From: Bradysia coprophila | Taxonomy: Eukaryota > Arthropoda > Insecta > Diptera > Sciaridae | Assembly: GCF_014529535.1 (NCBI RefSeq) | Contig: NW_023503375.1 | Location: 1,984,001-2,048,000, forward strand | DNA length: 64,000 nucleotides | Reading direction: 5' to 3' | In this document: one piece after another, positions 10,107 to 23,000 of the stretch | Layout of the letters: each line of letters opens with the position of its first letter | How positions within the stretch are numbered: position 1 is the stretch's first letter | The notes under the pieces: generated by a model | Told to the model about the DNA's origin: nothing | Databases searched by the model: none | The model's input: only the letters and a program-made list of their open reading frames with translations | Position numbers and translations under genes: made by a program

Positions 10107-10537
10107 CGGAACAGATCAGATAAATCTGAAAATTTTCAGATCAGATTGAGAAATCTTCAGATCAGATCTGAACTGAATCTGAAAAATTGTATCTGAAATT
10201 TTCAGATTCAGATCAGATTACTATTGAATTGAATCTGATCTGAATCTGAAATTTCAGATCGCGTGATTTCAGATTCAGTTCGGATAAAAACTGATTTGAT
10301 CTGATTATCTGAAAAATTTGTATGAAAATTTCAGGAAATTGCAAAAATTTTCAGATCAATCTGAAAAATTTCAGATCAGATTGCAAAAAATCAGATTTTC
10401 AGATTTCAGTTTGAATTCAGATTTGATCTGAAATTTTCAGATTCAGATCAGATAAATTTTAAATCAATCTGAACTGCATCTGAAAATTTCAGATCGTCTT
10501 TTTTCAGTTTCAGATCAGATAAAAGTGATCTGTTCCG
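10107..10537. mobile_element. TIR element filled with CAGAT/ATCTGAAA words
   Basis: The 12-bp ends CGGAACAGATCA and TGATCTGTTCCG are perfect mirrors. The 431 bp between them is almost entirely variants of ATCTGAAA and its complement TTTCAGAT, in both orientations. One distinct island, ATTTGTATGAAAATTTC near 10318, also occurs in the related region at 54830. No ORF and no convincing target duplication. Confidence 0.6.
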
Positions 10538-10844
10538 AACTTTAACTCAGCCTATTCATTTCCAGGAATTCCACTATGTCCTGATACCCAAGATTCGCCA
10601 TAAGTGCAGAGATGCAAATCTCGGACTGGTTGAGAATATTCACTTCGTCTGTGGAACAAAATTCAAGAATTGCCAGAATCTCGGCCTCAAAATCCGTGGC
10701 CAGTTGCCATAGGCCGAGTTACACCAGTCACAAAAATGAGTTTGTTCAGCCCATTCTTCCAAACAAGTCCAAGGCTGAACTGGGATCGACATTTCTGAAA
10801 GACCTTCATTAAGCAGTAAGAGAAAGTACGGAAAATCAGACATA

Positions 10845-11312
10845 AGTCGGTTATCCGAAAAACCGAAAATTTCGGATCGGTTTTGACCGAACCGAATATT
10901 TCGGTTCGGTTATGACCGATCCGAAATTTTCGGTTCGGTTTTGACACGAAACAAGTTAAAATAAAGCTTAACTCGTCGAAATTAGTTAGTTTCGTCATGA
11001 ACTAACCGAATTTAAGATAATTAAGTCATTCAATGGGTGGGTGTGCTCTACAAAAAAACTCAGATGTAATTGACTCAATCTTTATTTCAATACCAATTCT
11101 ATGCAATGACTCAATTAACTTATTTTCGGTTAGTTTATGACGAAATTAATTGATGTCGACGAGTTAAGCTTTATTTTAACTTGTTTAGTGTCAAAACCGA
11201 AGTTTCGGTTCGGTCAAAACCGAACCGAAGTTTCGGTTCGGTCATAACCGAACCGAAATATTCGGTTCGCTCAAAACCGATCCGAAATTTTCGGTTTTTC
11301 GGATAACCGACT
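10845..11312. mobile_element. Foldback element with CCGAAATTTTCGG words
   Basis: The 21-bp ends are perfect mirrors (AGTCGGTTATCCGAAAAACC and complement). Each arm is about 190 bp. The outer part repeats units containing CCGAACCGAAATTTTCGG and GGTTTTGAC. The inner part pairs AAATAAAGCTTAACTCGTCG with its complement near 11160. The whole 468 bp would fold into one stem. Confidence 0.7.
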
Positions 11313-14300
11313 CAAGTCTGCGGAAAATGGTCAGTCGACCAAATGATTTACGAGAGTGGCAATTTTTGTTTTGAATTTCTTTATTTTATACAATATACAA
11401 TTTAATTTAAAGCAATGCAGTCAACAAATATTTATGTCGAATCAATATTTTTTTTAGTTTTTGTTGTTTTTAAATTTACGGTATTTACGGTGAGGGAAAG
11501 ATAAGATTTTCGGTTTCTCTTTTTTTTTAAGTTGCGATTTTATAATCACGTGAGTACATTCAAAATGTATTTTCAATGAGTTTAATTAAACTTAAAAAAT
11601 GAGTACAAGTACATAGTATACTTGTAGACTAGTGGATCAGTTTTTCTTTTGTTATTGTTAAACGAAACAAAATTAGAACGAAGATTTTGTTTTATTTTTT
11701 TTTTGTTTTAATCACTGCGCACGAGTCATGCAAAAAATATATAATTTTGTTTTAAAAATTTGCTTTAAACTATTTCTCTAATACTTTTTTTTGTTAAATT
11801 TTATTCACATTTTTTTCGTACAATTAATGAGTGCATGTGTGCACATGTGCAAGAAGCAAGCTCATTTTTTTCTTTTAGTTTCTCTTAAAAATAACTCTCA
11901 AGTCATTTATTTCTGTTTTTAATCAGATTTTAAACATTTATTATTATTCAAAGCTGTCGTCGGTTAATAAATTAAAATAAATTAATAAAAAATCGGTACA
12001 AAAAAAGGAGACTTACAAAAAAACTGGTAAATTTTACGTTTAAAAAATAAATTTGAGAAATTATCAACTAATAAATGCAACAGTTACAATTTGTGAATTG
12101 GTTACACACATAAAATAAATTTGCTCAACGACCTTTTTAAAGCACTGTTCAAAAACAATTTATTTTTGTGTCGTGAACTTTGCCCGGGCTTTCCATTTTC
12201 ATTTTTTTTTTTTTATTCAAAAATGATATTCGAGGATGTGTATCACAAAGAAAATACCAAATCGAAATTACAAACTTTGCTGACGTTTCGTCGGCTGTAC
12301 ATTCAATGGTATTGTTGGATAAGTGGTCGAGATTATGCTGTATTGAATCAAATTGATTTTACAGCAAAATTTGAATTTTACATTTACATTTTACCAAAAA
12401 ATCTTTTTTTTACTAATTTTAACTCTACTTAAACCATTTTAATGTTAAAGGCAAGAAATTATTTACATTTAATTTATATTTTAACGTTTAGCGGCTAACG
12501 ACTTTGATAAGGTTTCAACAAACGTTTTTAATTGGTAAAAAAATCTTTTTTTTTTAAATTATTTAAATTAAATTACCAAAAAAAAGTGGCAATCATGTTG
12601 TGACGATCGGATAAATTTTACTTTAAGCCACATGAGAAGAGATATACAATCATGACCACAGCCTATTGTTGGAATTAAATTCCAAAAAATTCTGTAAAAT
12701 TCTTTTAAAAAATTATTTCAGGAATTTTTAGGATGATTCATGATTATGACAGATCTCATACAATCATTGTCGTTGTTCTCTGTATCATCTGTTATCGACA
12801 GATTGGGTAATGAGTACTTTTATAGCAAAAAGCGTGTTCGCAGATCAATGGAGTTAACAGAATGTTTAATCGAAAGAAGTAATAGATTCGAAAATTATTC
12901 TGGTGATTCTCTAGTCGTCTGAGCAACGTCAAATAAATCGTCGACTACGAATCATTATTGTGTCACTCCAACAGAAAATCGAAAGTTATATTCCATTTAC
13001 TTTCGACAAAAAATAAGTGGCAGCAATAAGTATTAATCATTGTGTCGCTTGACATAATCTAAAGTAAAGACTTTTCGTATAATGAAACAAACGTCCAAGA
13101 CAAGCGTAAAATATCGGAGGGAATTCATTACAATCAAGTAGCATGGCAAGAGTGAATATTGTACAATCTAAACCTTTTAGAAACGGCTTAATCATCTGCT
13201 ATATCAATAGAAACGTCTGACTAATTGATTAGAGCTGTGGGTATAGTCGTATAGTGTTCTCTGACATATATCAAAATGTACAAATTGAGACGATGTCTAA
13301 GAGATGATTTGAACAGAAGAAGTAGCAGATTTGATGATTAAATATAGCGATTGAAAGGTTTGATTTATCTTTTGTGTCGTTTTGCATTTTATTCGAATTA
13401 TTTCGTCGTTGATGGTGCTATATAGAGAGTCATTTATATATTCGGTTTGGTTCGGGTAGATACTTTGAATTGATTCTCTTTTCACTTTTTTATTTATTAC
13501 GAAAAACAAGAAGCCTTGTTCATGATAACACGAAATTTGCTTTTTTTAACGAACAATTATTTTTTTAAGTTAAATAAATAAGATAAAACATGTCCGCTAT
13601 ATGAACGAGTACAATTGAAAGAAAAAACGATATTTTAACATTTACACAGTTAAATTCCTCTAACTCTCTGGTTTTGCTCTATATCCATTTTCGTTTTAAT
13701 TAAAATGTTTTTTTTCTCATTTTATATTGTTTTTACTAAAAAATAATTTTTGTTTTCACATTTCTTTTCTTTTTTATACAAAGCATAAGACGCCTGCGCC
13801 GATGCAATTCTATAGGTTTTCTTTTAAATTATTTTCCATTCTTTTTTTTTTCTTCTCTTTAAATATAAATCTCCGAGATAATAATTTCATTTTTTTAATA
13901 CTTTTCTTGTAGCTATAGGATAAAACGCTTTTTTTCATTTGCTTTTTTTTGTTTAATTAAATTTTTGTTTTGCAGGTTGTGTGGATTGTTAACGAGCTTG
14001 TTTTTTTTTTTAAATACGCAATTTCTATGTAATTCAGTTAAATGTTATAACATCATTTATGAGCAAGGATATGTTTTTAAAATTTTTATTTTCTTTGTTT
14101 CTTTATAAAGGTTTCCGTTTTGTTGCCATCGAACTTGAAAGATGATTTTTCGATAATTTGTTGTTTTGTTTTGTAATGAGAAAATTATGAACCGTTGTAC
14201 ACACACATGAAATCTGAACGTTATAAAATGGACTTGATGGAAGAGAACTGACGAAATAAATGAATGTATAATTACCCGATCGATTGATAATGGAAAGAAA

Positions 14301-16135
14301 TGGAATGATTTTGAGACTAAAATGGGGTTCTTTGCGACATACTCGTTTCTTCAGTTCGATTGAGAGTCAATCGATGCCTCGGAAAAACCATGTCTGTTCC
14401 TATTACTTTCTCAATATTATTAGTGTTCTACAAGTGAATCGATGAAACAAAGATTAATAACTGGAAAATTCCCCATTTTCGACTATAAAATTACACCGGA
14501 AACGATCAATAAAAACACTGACCTCTTGCCTACTTCATTAGGGATTAAGATGTTTTTTCGAGTACTTTTGTTGTCACGGGTTTTCTTTTGGTGCACAAGT
14601 TTTAATTTCGTTAATTTACTCTCGCTGCGAAGCTTGAGTCGATATGAAAAATTTTACTTTCTCGAAAAGATTTGCCTTTAATATGGAAATTAACTTCGAG
14701 ACTAGGCTTGGTCGCAAAGTTTCTCCTTTCGCTGTGTACGATTTTCAGCATAGGACTGAACCAATCTAGAGAATAGAATCTTTCATCGTTACTACTCTGT
14801 ACTAATTCCTCATAAAAATTGAGTTTGAAAGGTTCGTATAATATTACTCCGTCGTAATTTTATACATTAGAAGAGGGAAAAAAATCTGTTCTAGTGCTTG
14901 GTTCCGTGCTGACAGTGACTGGTCATTTGTGACTTTGTTGGATCATTTTTTTTAACCACTGTAAAACGTAAAATGTGTGCGACGGATGGATAAAAAGGTA
15001 GAAATTTCTTTGTCAATCCCTTGGATACCCTTTGAAAGACAAGAGAATTCGATTGACGATATTTTTGAGGAAGTGTACAATCCACTAACTATTTTTAGAA
15101 GACCTGCTAAAAACATCCCAAGAGCCGTTGAAAGGTAAAAAGAGAAAGAAATTCTTGGAAAACTGACATTCTAAGAAAATTATCTGCGAATTTTTTAAGG
15201 AATATTCTTTGTCACTTAAAGTTGCGATTATCTGCTTTATTAAAATGCGGACAGCAAAATTTCTGCCAAATTTCTTTTTCATTAGATTTTAGTCTGTCAA
15301 TTTTTCCATTTCTTTAAATAATTTTGACGATCACTCAACGATCAGTATCAATCAGGACATATTTTTAGGAATTTATTTCATTAAAATGTCTTAAAAATAC
15401 TTTTAAAAAATGCTTAAAAATTCCTTAATTTTTTTTAGGAATTTAAAGGTTTTTTTTTTTAATTTTTAATGAAATTTTAGGAATTAAATGCGTAAAAATA
15501 GGCCCTGGTATTTATACGAAAAATGTCACGTCCGATTTCACAGATCATTTTTTGCTCTTTCTTTTCGTCATTACAAACACTTATTAAATCGTTCAATCGA
15601 TATTTCCGATATTTTAACAAAAAAACAAAATTCAGATGTGAGGTCGACCAAAATCAATATTGTGACAAATATCGAGATAAGTGAGAGAGAGAGAGAGAAA
15701 GAGAAAAAGGCTTTCCAAAGCAAACAAAGCACACGTTTCGTATTTTAACTTTAGTTTTACAATTAATTTCTTTTTGCATTTTAAGTTTTCTTGTTTAAAT
15801 ATCATTATAGCATCACTTCAGCGCTTATTTTTAGTTTTATTTCCATGTAAAAATCAACTCATTAAATTGTTCACTTGGTGTGGATCAGTTTTTTGTCTTC
15901 TTTTCTTCTTTTTTCTCAGAAAATGAAAAGAATTTTCTTTTTGGCCACAAAAACAAAATAAAATTTTTCACGTTTCAAACACAAATCAATTTTTTCTCTA
16001 AATTTTCATTTTTATCGATCCCATTAATTTTCTTTCAATTATTTTTTTCTTGTTTTTCATTTTTAAACTTTTAAATTTGTTGGACATTTATAATTCATGT
16101 TGTTCCTCAACTGAGTCTAGCCTACATCTAGCATC
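11313..16135. other. AT-rich non-coding stretch
   Basis: Long T and A runs and no credible gene. The open frames here are short and of low complexity. It contains two likely copies of the dispersed 190-bp repeat (about 12785-12960 and 13188-13345) and a GA microsatellite at 15682-15698. The right part is the downstream flank of Fe65. Confidence 0.5.
12785..13345 (+). repeat. Two diverged copies of the 190-bp dispersed repeat
   Basis: At 12785-12960, CATCTGTTATCGACAG is followed by TTATAGCAAAA and GAAGTAATAGATT. At 13188-13345, CGGCTTAATCATCTG is followed by TTTGAACAGAAGAAGTAGC and AGATTTGATGATTA. Both match the order of words seen in clearer copies such as 36126-36290. Confidence 0.4.
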
Positions 16136-16141
16136 TTTATT
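16136..16141 (-). terminator. Candidate poly(A) signal of Fe65
   Basis: AATAAA on the minus strand, about 245 bp after the stop codon at 16384. It would give a short 3' UTR. Other sites further downstream are possible. Confidence 0.35.
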
Positions 16142-16383
16142 CACTAATTTGCTTAATTTACCGTGCCGCAATGGCATTGAAATTATTTGTTACGGACTGT
16201 GAGGATAATCAAAAATTTTCTTATTTGTTAGCGGTGATTGGAGATGTCGATGCGGTATTATTTCGCGCTCCGCAGGTAGTGGCCATAATTCCTGTTTTTT
16301 TGTGTGTATCGCATTAGGGAAAAAATCAATTGTTTGTTCAAAAAGTAAATTGAAATTTGTACCTGCAGAGATTTGGCCCGTTC

Positions 16384-17090
16384 TCAGGAGGTGGACTTAT
16401 CCTTTTTGGATGTGAATGTGTTCATTAAGTTTTTTAACGTTGCACCAATGCCTTTGCTTGGCGTACTGGATTCGGATGATAAACGATTTTCCGGATGCGC
16501 ATCCAAACACTTTTGGTAGCGGAGCTGCAAAGTTTAGGAAAAGAACTCAATTGTTTGGCGTACTGGCAATCAATCAAGATTAAAGAATTCAAATCCAAAA
16601 ACTAACAATTTTAACGGCTAACATTCTACCTTCAATCCAATCAATTTTATTACCTTGCAAGCAGCTTCAATTGTCTTGCACAATGCTCCACTGGATGGTT
16701 CGCATAGGAACGCATGACAAACAAATTTGTCTTCAGCAGTATGCATGATGAACGCACAATTTTTCACATTTTGACCAATGCCCATAAAGCTTAAGTAACG
16801 CACCCGACATTCAGCTATGAGTCGACCTTCATCCTGTAAATTAATCTGTTGAATTTCGTACTGCCACGAAATGAAATGAACAATTACCCCCGAACTGTGT
16901 ATGCTTATCATACTTGGTGCCACAGAAACATTGACATGTTCCCATTGTTCAGGTTTTGTGTCTCTAAGCGCCGTATCAATAGCTGCATTAAGTACATCCA
17001 TACCAGTTGGCTGGTTCACTTCTGTCGAACCCAAGTACTGAGCCTTCAGCACTTTTTTCGGTTCCTCCATTGGGGTTGGAAATGATTGAG
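16384..17090 (-). CDS. Fe65: Fe65 exons 9-11: second PTB domain and C-terminus
   Basis: Exon 9 (17090-16888) starts the APP-binding PTB2 with KAQYLGSTEV, GMDVLNAAID, EQWEHVNVSVAPSMISI. Exon 10 (16833-16654) continues with ECRVRYLSFMGIGQNV, CAFIMHTAEDKFVCHAF, CEPSSGAL, EAACK. Exon 11 (16524-16384) begins LRYQKCLDAHPE, the conserved end of this PTB, and adds a Ser/Lys-rich tail to a TGA stop. The introns are 54 and 129 bp. Reading straight through the exon 10 donor (AAG|GTAATA) gives a false stop at 16618 and loses the true last 46 residues. Confidence 0.93.
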
Positions 17091-20000
17091 CTGAAAATTC
17101 AAATTCAATTTTAGCAAACAAAAATGCACAACGGTCATTCGACTGCATGTATTGCACACTTACGATGTCTCACCCATCTCCGATTTTCAGTTGGTAAATC
17201 TGTTGGACGTGTTGCACATCTAGCACCGTTTACATTCACCCCATTTGCATCCAACTGGAGTGATCGTTCAATCATTATCCGTTTGCATATATCTCTGCAT
17301 CATGAATGGATAAATGATTCAGTTAACTCAAACATTTTCATTGAATTTTAACACATCCGTAATTGGATCATATACCCACCTTAATGTATTCGCAATTGTC
17401 CTAGCTGCTGTATCACACCTGAATACGTGACACATATGGATCCGTGTTAAGCGGTCACGTGCTACATAAGCAAAATCCCTATAATGGAAATTTCGTAGAA
17501 ATTTTAATTTAAAATCTAAAAAAGGATTATGAGACAATGTTGACTGTAACAGTCGGTTCTTCTTCATTACATCCATTTCGTATGGATTATGAAGCGACAT
17601 GCACGTGCACACTGCACACAAGTTAAGTAGTTCAAATAGAGAACTGGATGCTATTTTTAGTAACGAAAAATTCAACATAAAAACGCAGGCACGGACGGTG
17701 TATCGACAGTAAAGTCAATAAAACGTTCGATTCGTGAGGACTATTTAAATTACAATTAGTCACAGTAGTGGGAGGAAATGCCATGATTGAATTTGTGGCT
17801 TAGACGAATTATATATAGACTGGAAATTATGAACAAAATTACGTAAAAATTGTGTCCCCGACATGAAAAACGAAATATTTCATAGTGTGAGAATTGGTGG
17901 GCAAATTAGCGCGAATAATTCTAATTTTTGTTCTACACAAATCATTTCAATAGATTGTGGATTTGAGCACTATTTCACAGGACTCTCAATGGTTGACGCT
18001 GTCGGCATGTCGGTCAATTCTGTCACTTCATCGAACAATATTTTCATGGACCGATCGATCGAAAATTGAATTTCCTAACAAATGATTTTGATTTTTAAAT
18101 TTCGTATCTCAAAAGACTGACTCGAATGGCTGATTTTTGCGGTAGTGACAATAACCATTTCCACAATCTAATAGAATGAAAATATCGGAACGATTAACGT
18201 GGTGGTGAAGTTGGAAACTTTCAGAAACTGGAAGGGTACTCCAAGAAGAATGATTTTTTCCAATGGCTTAATAAATAAGCAAAAGGTTTTCGTAAAAAAA
18301 TATTTTTGAATTCACACAATTTTAACACAATTCATAAAAAACACTTGAAAGTTCAGCCCTTTTCACTTCTCGTAAGCCACACTCGAAATACCTGTCTAGG
18401 AATAATTCGTCTAACATTTCTTCCAGGTGGATTTTGTGATGGTTAGTCATCTGTTATCGAAAGCGACCGACAAAAATAAGCGATGAGCTCCGGTTAATGT
18501 TTTATTATATAGCAAAATATTCGTTTAAACAAACGAAATAAAAGATTTTGTATCAACTACTCAGTGCCGCCACTTCACACGGACAATCCGGACATTTGCC
18601 TAGGGCGCAGCGATCTGAGGGGCGGAAAACTCGCAGTTTTAAGGGTGCGAAATCGTTGTAGGAATATTGTTGTGGAAGAAAGTCTGTAATAATAACCCAA
18701 CTTTGCCTAGGGCGCCAAAAACCTGGTGGCGGCACTGTGGACCACAAAACCGTCGTCAAACAAAGGAAGAAGCAGAGTAGCTAAGCGAAATTAGATTTTT
18801 ATGTCTTTTTGGTTTTCGAAATTGAAATCATCAAGGAATTGATGAAAACTTGAGTTGATTGCATCTTTTCTTGAACAGAAGCAATGCTGTGGTATGAACA
18901 AAATGCATACGTAATTTAGTTAGCAAACTCCACGGGTGATGGAACCGAATAACCTTTCTGAACGGATAATCCTAAATACAAGCCACACAATTGTAATTTC
19001 AGCTATGTTCTGTCTTATAATGTCAGTAGGGAAAGCGATATTTTCGATTACAGGAAAGGGCAATCAAAATTCAGCCTTAGTTTGCTTCAGCTGATTTGCA
19101 GCTGGTTCGCATATACAAACAAAACTGGTTTTAAGTGTTTATACGAATTTACCAGTTTACTCATGCGTGTAAACATGCTTAGGGGCCATTCACAAATTAC
19201 GCACGCTCTTAAGGGGGGAGGGGGGGTTTGACAACAGCGTACGCTTCATACATTTTTGAAATTTTCTCCATACATTTTCGCGTGCAAGGGGGGAGGGGGG
19301 TCTGAAATTTCGAATTTGGTGCGTGCGTAATTTGTGAATGGCCCCTTAGTCAGTTTTGTTTGTGTGTACAAATTAGCTTAAAATCGGCTGAAGCAAATTT
19401 CGGCTGAAATTTGCTTGCTTTCCTACAATAAACATGAAGTCTGTATTCAGTTTCAATTTTTACGAAGGAATCGATGCGAGATTAAGTTCAAGATTACGAA
19501 ATCCTATCTCACGTAAGCTGAGGATTTATTGCTAATATATCTGAATCCACTTTTCAACACGGTATTCCACCTGCAGTAGCTAACAATGACTATCTCTCTC
19601 GAACATATTTATCATATCGCATGAAAGATTCAGAAAATATGTGACGGTTTTTGTGACTCAAAAAAATACGGAATTCAATTACGGGCATGGTCAGACTTAT
19701 AAATTCGCTATTTTCAATAAATTTATCGTCAAACACAGCACCGAGTTTTCCCTAATATACGACCATGTATCTACGTCAGCGACGAGTTTGCCATAAATTC
19801 TCTCTGCAACACTCATAAATTTCAAATAGAAAAAAATTCACGAAATGTGGCATGCGAATTACATTCTCAAGACTCGAAAACAGATGCATTTATGATTCAG
19901 ATTTTATGTTACCGATTTTCGTTATACGATTTACTACTGACATGCATTATTAGTAAAAATGTTTTTAGTTTTTCTCAACGAATTCATTACGAGAAAGACT

Positions 20001-23000
20001 GCAATTTTCAACACCATTCACTTAGGATTGTCTACATCAATTTTGTTTTTACCTTTCTCTGTTTATATAGCCAATATAGGGTGAGCATACGGTTCAAAAG
20101 AAACATAAATTTGAAAGTTAGTAAAAATATTCTCCATAATATTCAAAATCTACTGTAAATATACTCTAAATCTATGTAATATATCGAATCTAAATTCCAA
20201 TAAACGATGTGAACCAATCGAAAACAAAATTACTCACCGTCCATTGTCTCTGCCCACGCCCCACACTCGAATCGTATGAATCGGTTGTGTATTTAATATT
20301 GTCAAATTTTCCGGATCAATTAATTTTAAAGCACCTTCATCTAAATCCATGAATAAATCTTTTCCCTACGAAAATAGTAAACAAATTTAGACACGGAGTC
20401 ACCAAATCGAAATTTTATTTTTACATCGCCCCATCGTCCGACAACGTCCAACAAATCGTTTCGTCCCAGGGACAGATCAACGATGCATTTGTTTACAGCC
20501 TTTGATGATCGTTCGGGCGTCAGATCATCTTCAGCTATTTCCACCCAGCCTAGCGACCGCACAGCAAACCTAATTGGTCTATCTGATTCGGATTTTAATG
20601 GATAGCTACGGCGTCTGGAAATAGTCATTTAATTTTAATTTCCATTCGAAAGCAAACTTCTTTAATCTACGAGATCTTTCTAAAGCGACTAGTCATTTGT
20701 TATCGACAGAAACGAAAGAAATAAGCGATGACATTGGTTCAGGAGGTATTATATAGGAGAATTTATGTTAAAACAAATGAAGTAAAAGATTTTCTATCAA
20801 AAATTAAGCGATATTTGAACAATAGAAGTAGAAGCTTAAATGATATATTGCGAATCGCTTGCTGCTGTTGATAAAGGAATGACAAAAATCGTCAGGAAAA
20901 ATAGTTTTTTGTTTTTTTTTTTAACGAAAACTGTCCAGCAATTACATCAATTTCACTCATCTTCATGTGTAGCATGTCATTAAACATTGTAGATTCAGAA
21001 CAAGGCGAACCCCGGAACGGGTGTAAAGAAAAGTGGGGTGTTGTGTCACATAGCTTTAACTTAAAGCTTGTTTCGTAATGCATTTTCTGTTGGCACTACT
21101 TTTACATGTGACATCAGGTAAACGACTAGCACGAAATGGTTCATTTTGTTGAATGTCTCTGCATATTTTCTTGCGAATTTCGTAACGTAATATATGCAGC
21201 ATTACTGGCACAAATTCTGTCATTCGCGATGCATTAACAACACAGACGTTTCGCTGCTGCAAAATACTTTTGGAAAGATATCTGGTTATACCTTCAAAGC
21301 ACATAAAACCCTGCACTTAATATCGCATTTTCATTGGACTTTTTAAGACTTTATTTTATTTGGACTTGAATTTTGCATAAACTGCCACCAACGATTATCG
21401 CTTGAAAACTACAACAGCTGTGGCATTCAATTCATCGAACGGAAGCCAACAAAAAGGTAAAGTTTCAAATTTATTCGTTTCAGTTGGATCGATACCAAGC
21501 ACGCAAGGGCACACAAGAGTGCTATTAAAATGTCGTTTCAAATGTACACTCACTTAAAAGCTAAATCCTCTTTTTGTCGTCGGTCCTCATCAAAATCCAA
21601 TGCTGAGCTAGTATTGCTTCTTGTTACCGATAAACTTTGAGATTCCTGTTGGATTTGAATTTGTGAGTTAAAGACTGAAATGCGATTGTCCGCTGGAAAC
21701 GTTACCTGTATTCTATTTCCTATACAATCCTTAGATCCGTAAAAATTTGAAAACGAATTATTATTTATTGGACTTTTAATGGCTGTGGTCAAAAATTGTT
21801 GTGTCGTAACCGGTGTTTTAAGTTCTTTGGGCGTTTCTTTGCACCAGAGTGGTGGCTCTCTCTGTATAGTGCCCGATTTTATATGCCAGTAATAAGGCCC
21901 ATTATTATCTGAAAATGGACACACATTTCAAGCAAAAACGTTAACTTGAAACCGTTACACACACAAACCTTCATGTTTTTCCCATCCAGGCGGTAAATCC
22001 TTGTTCGCATCCTTATCTTCGAAGCCATCGCTTTCCTCTTTGCCACCCTTTTCCTCCTCTTCGCACTCTTCCTCCGATCCGATTTCGTACACTTTTCCAT
22101 CACCGTCGTGATGTTTCCGTTTGTTCGGCAATGCATACAAATCATCTGAATTTAAATCACCAGAAATATGTTTTATATTTGCAGTGCTATCGTCTACATC
22201 TTTCGATTTGCAATCGTCCTTTTCGGGACGTTGATCTGATTTTGTTTTCGATTCCGATGGGGACGTATCTAGTAGACTTTGCTTGTCTGCCGTACTGAAT
22301 TGAGACCATGAAATTTAAACATTTTTCGATATTGACCAATAAGCAAAATTACCTAAAATTCTCTTTGAGATCAACTCCCATCGAACCGATGTCCAGTCGG
22401 GCATAGTCTTTCCTATTGCTAACAATATGCGATTTCGATGAACGCATTGAATTTTGTTGCTGCAATTCGGATAGGATTTCTTCGTATAAATGAGAGTTAC
22501 GTTCAATGCGTTGTGGATCCATGTGATAGTTGGGATTCTCGTAGCTGAGAAGTCCGTTTTCTGGTTAAGAAAATTACACAACGGTTACATTGAGGTCGTT
22601 GGCTGGGTGGTCTAAATCAAAAATGAAAGAACAGAACGAAAAAGGAAAATAAAGTAAAATGAAATAAACTGAAAAGTCATGAAGAGAACGGATGGGCTAT
22701 TATTTGATTCAATTTGAATCCGACATATTACAGGTGGTAGAACCTTTCTTACCGGCTTAATCGTCTGTTAAATAGTTTGTTCAACAAGGGAAGAAGAGTT
22801 GGAAATTGCATTTCGAGGATATTTTCACAACAAAGGTTTCCAAAGTTACAGCGGAGGGGAGAAAATGACTATTTTCTCGCCTGCGTTGTGAAAAATGTTT
22901 TCCTTTAAGCATTACATAACACATCCCCCTCCCTCGTTTCTTAAAGTCAATTTTGCCAACCCATCTACCAATCAATTTGCAATATGAATGTTAGCGACAT

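Larger units (their letters stand above)
17479..20237 (-). other. Fe65 intron between exons 6 and 7 (2.76 kb)
   Basis: No coding exon seen. It contains a dispersed-repeat copy (18446-18561), a TIR element (18562-18737) and a nested pair of MITEs (19051-19425). The rest is unremarkable AT-rich sequence. Confidence 0.6.

Noticed and set aside
10093..10552. CTCAGC direct repeats flanking the CAGAT element as target duplication
   Set aside because: They are offset from the inverted ends and only six bases match. Chance is likely.
16618..16653. Fe65 reading through to TAG at 16618
   Set aside because: The AAG|GTAATA donor at 16654 and the conserved LRYQKCLDA exon at 16524 show that this is intron.
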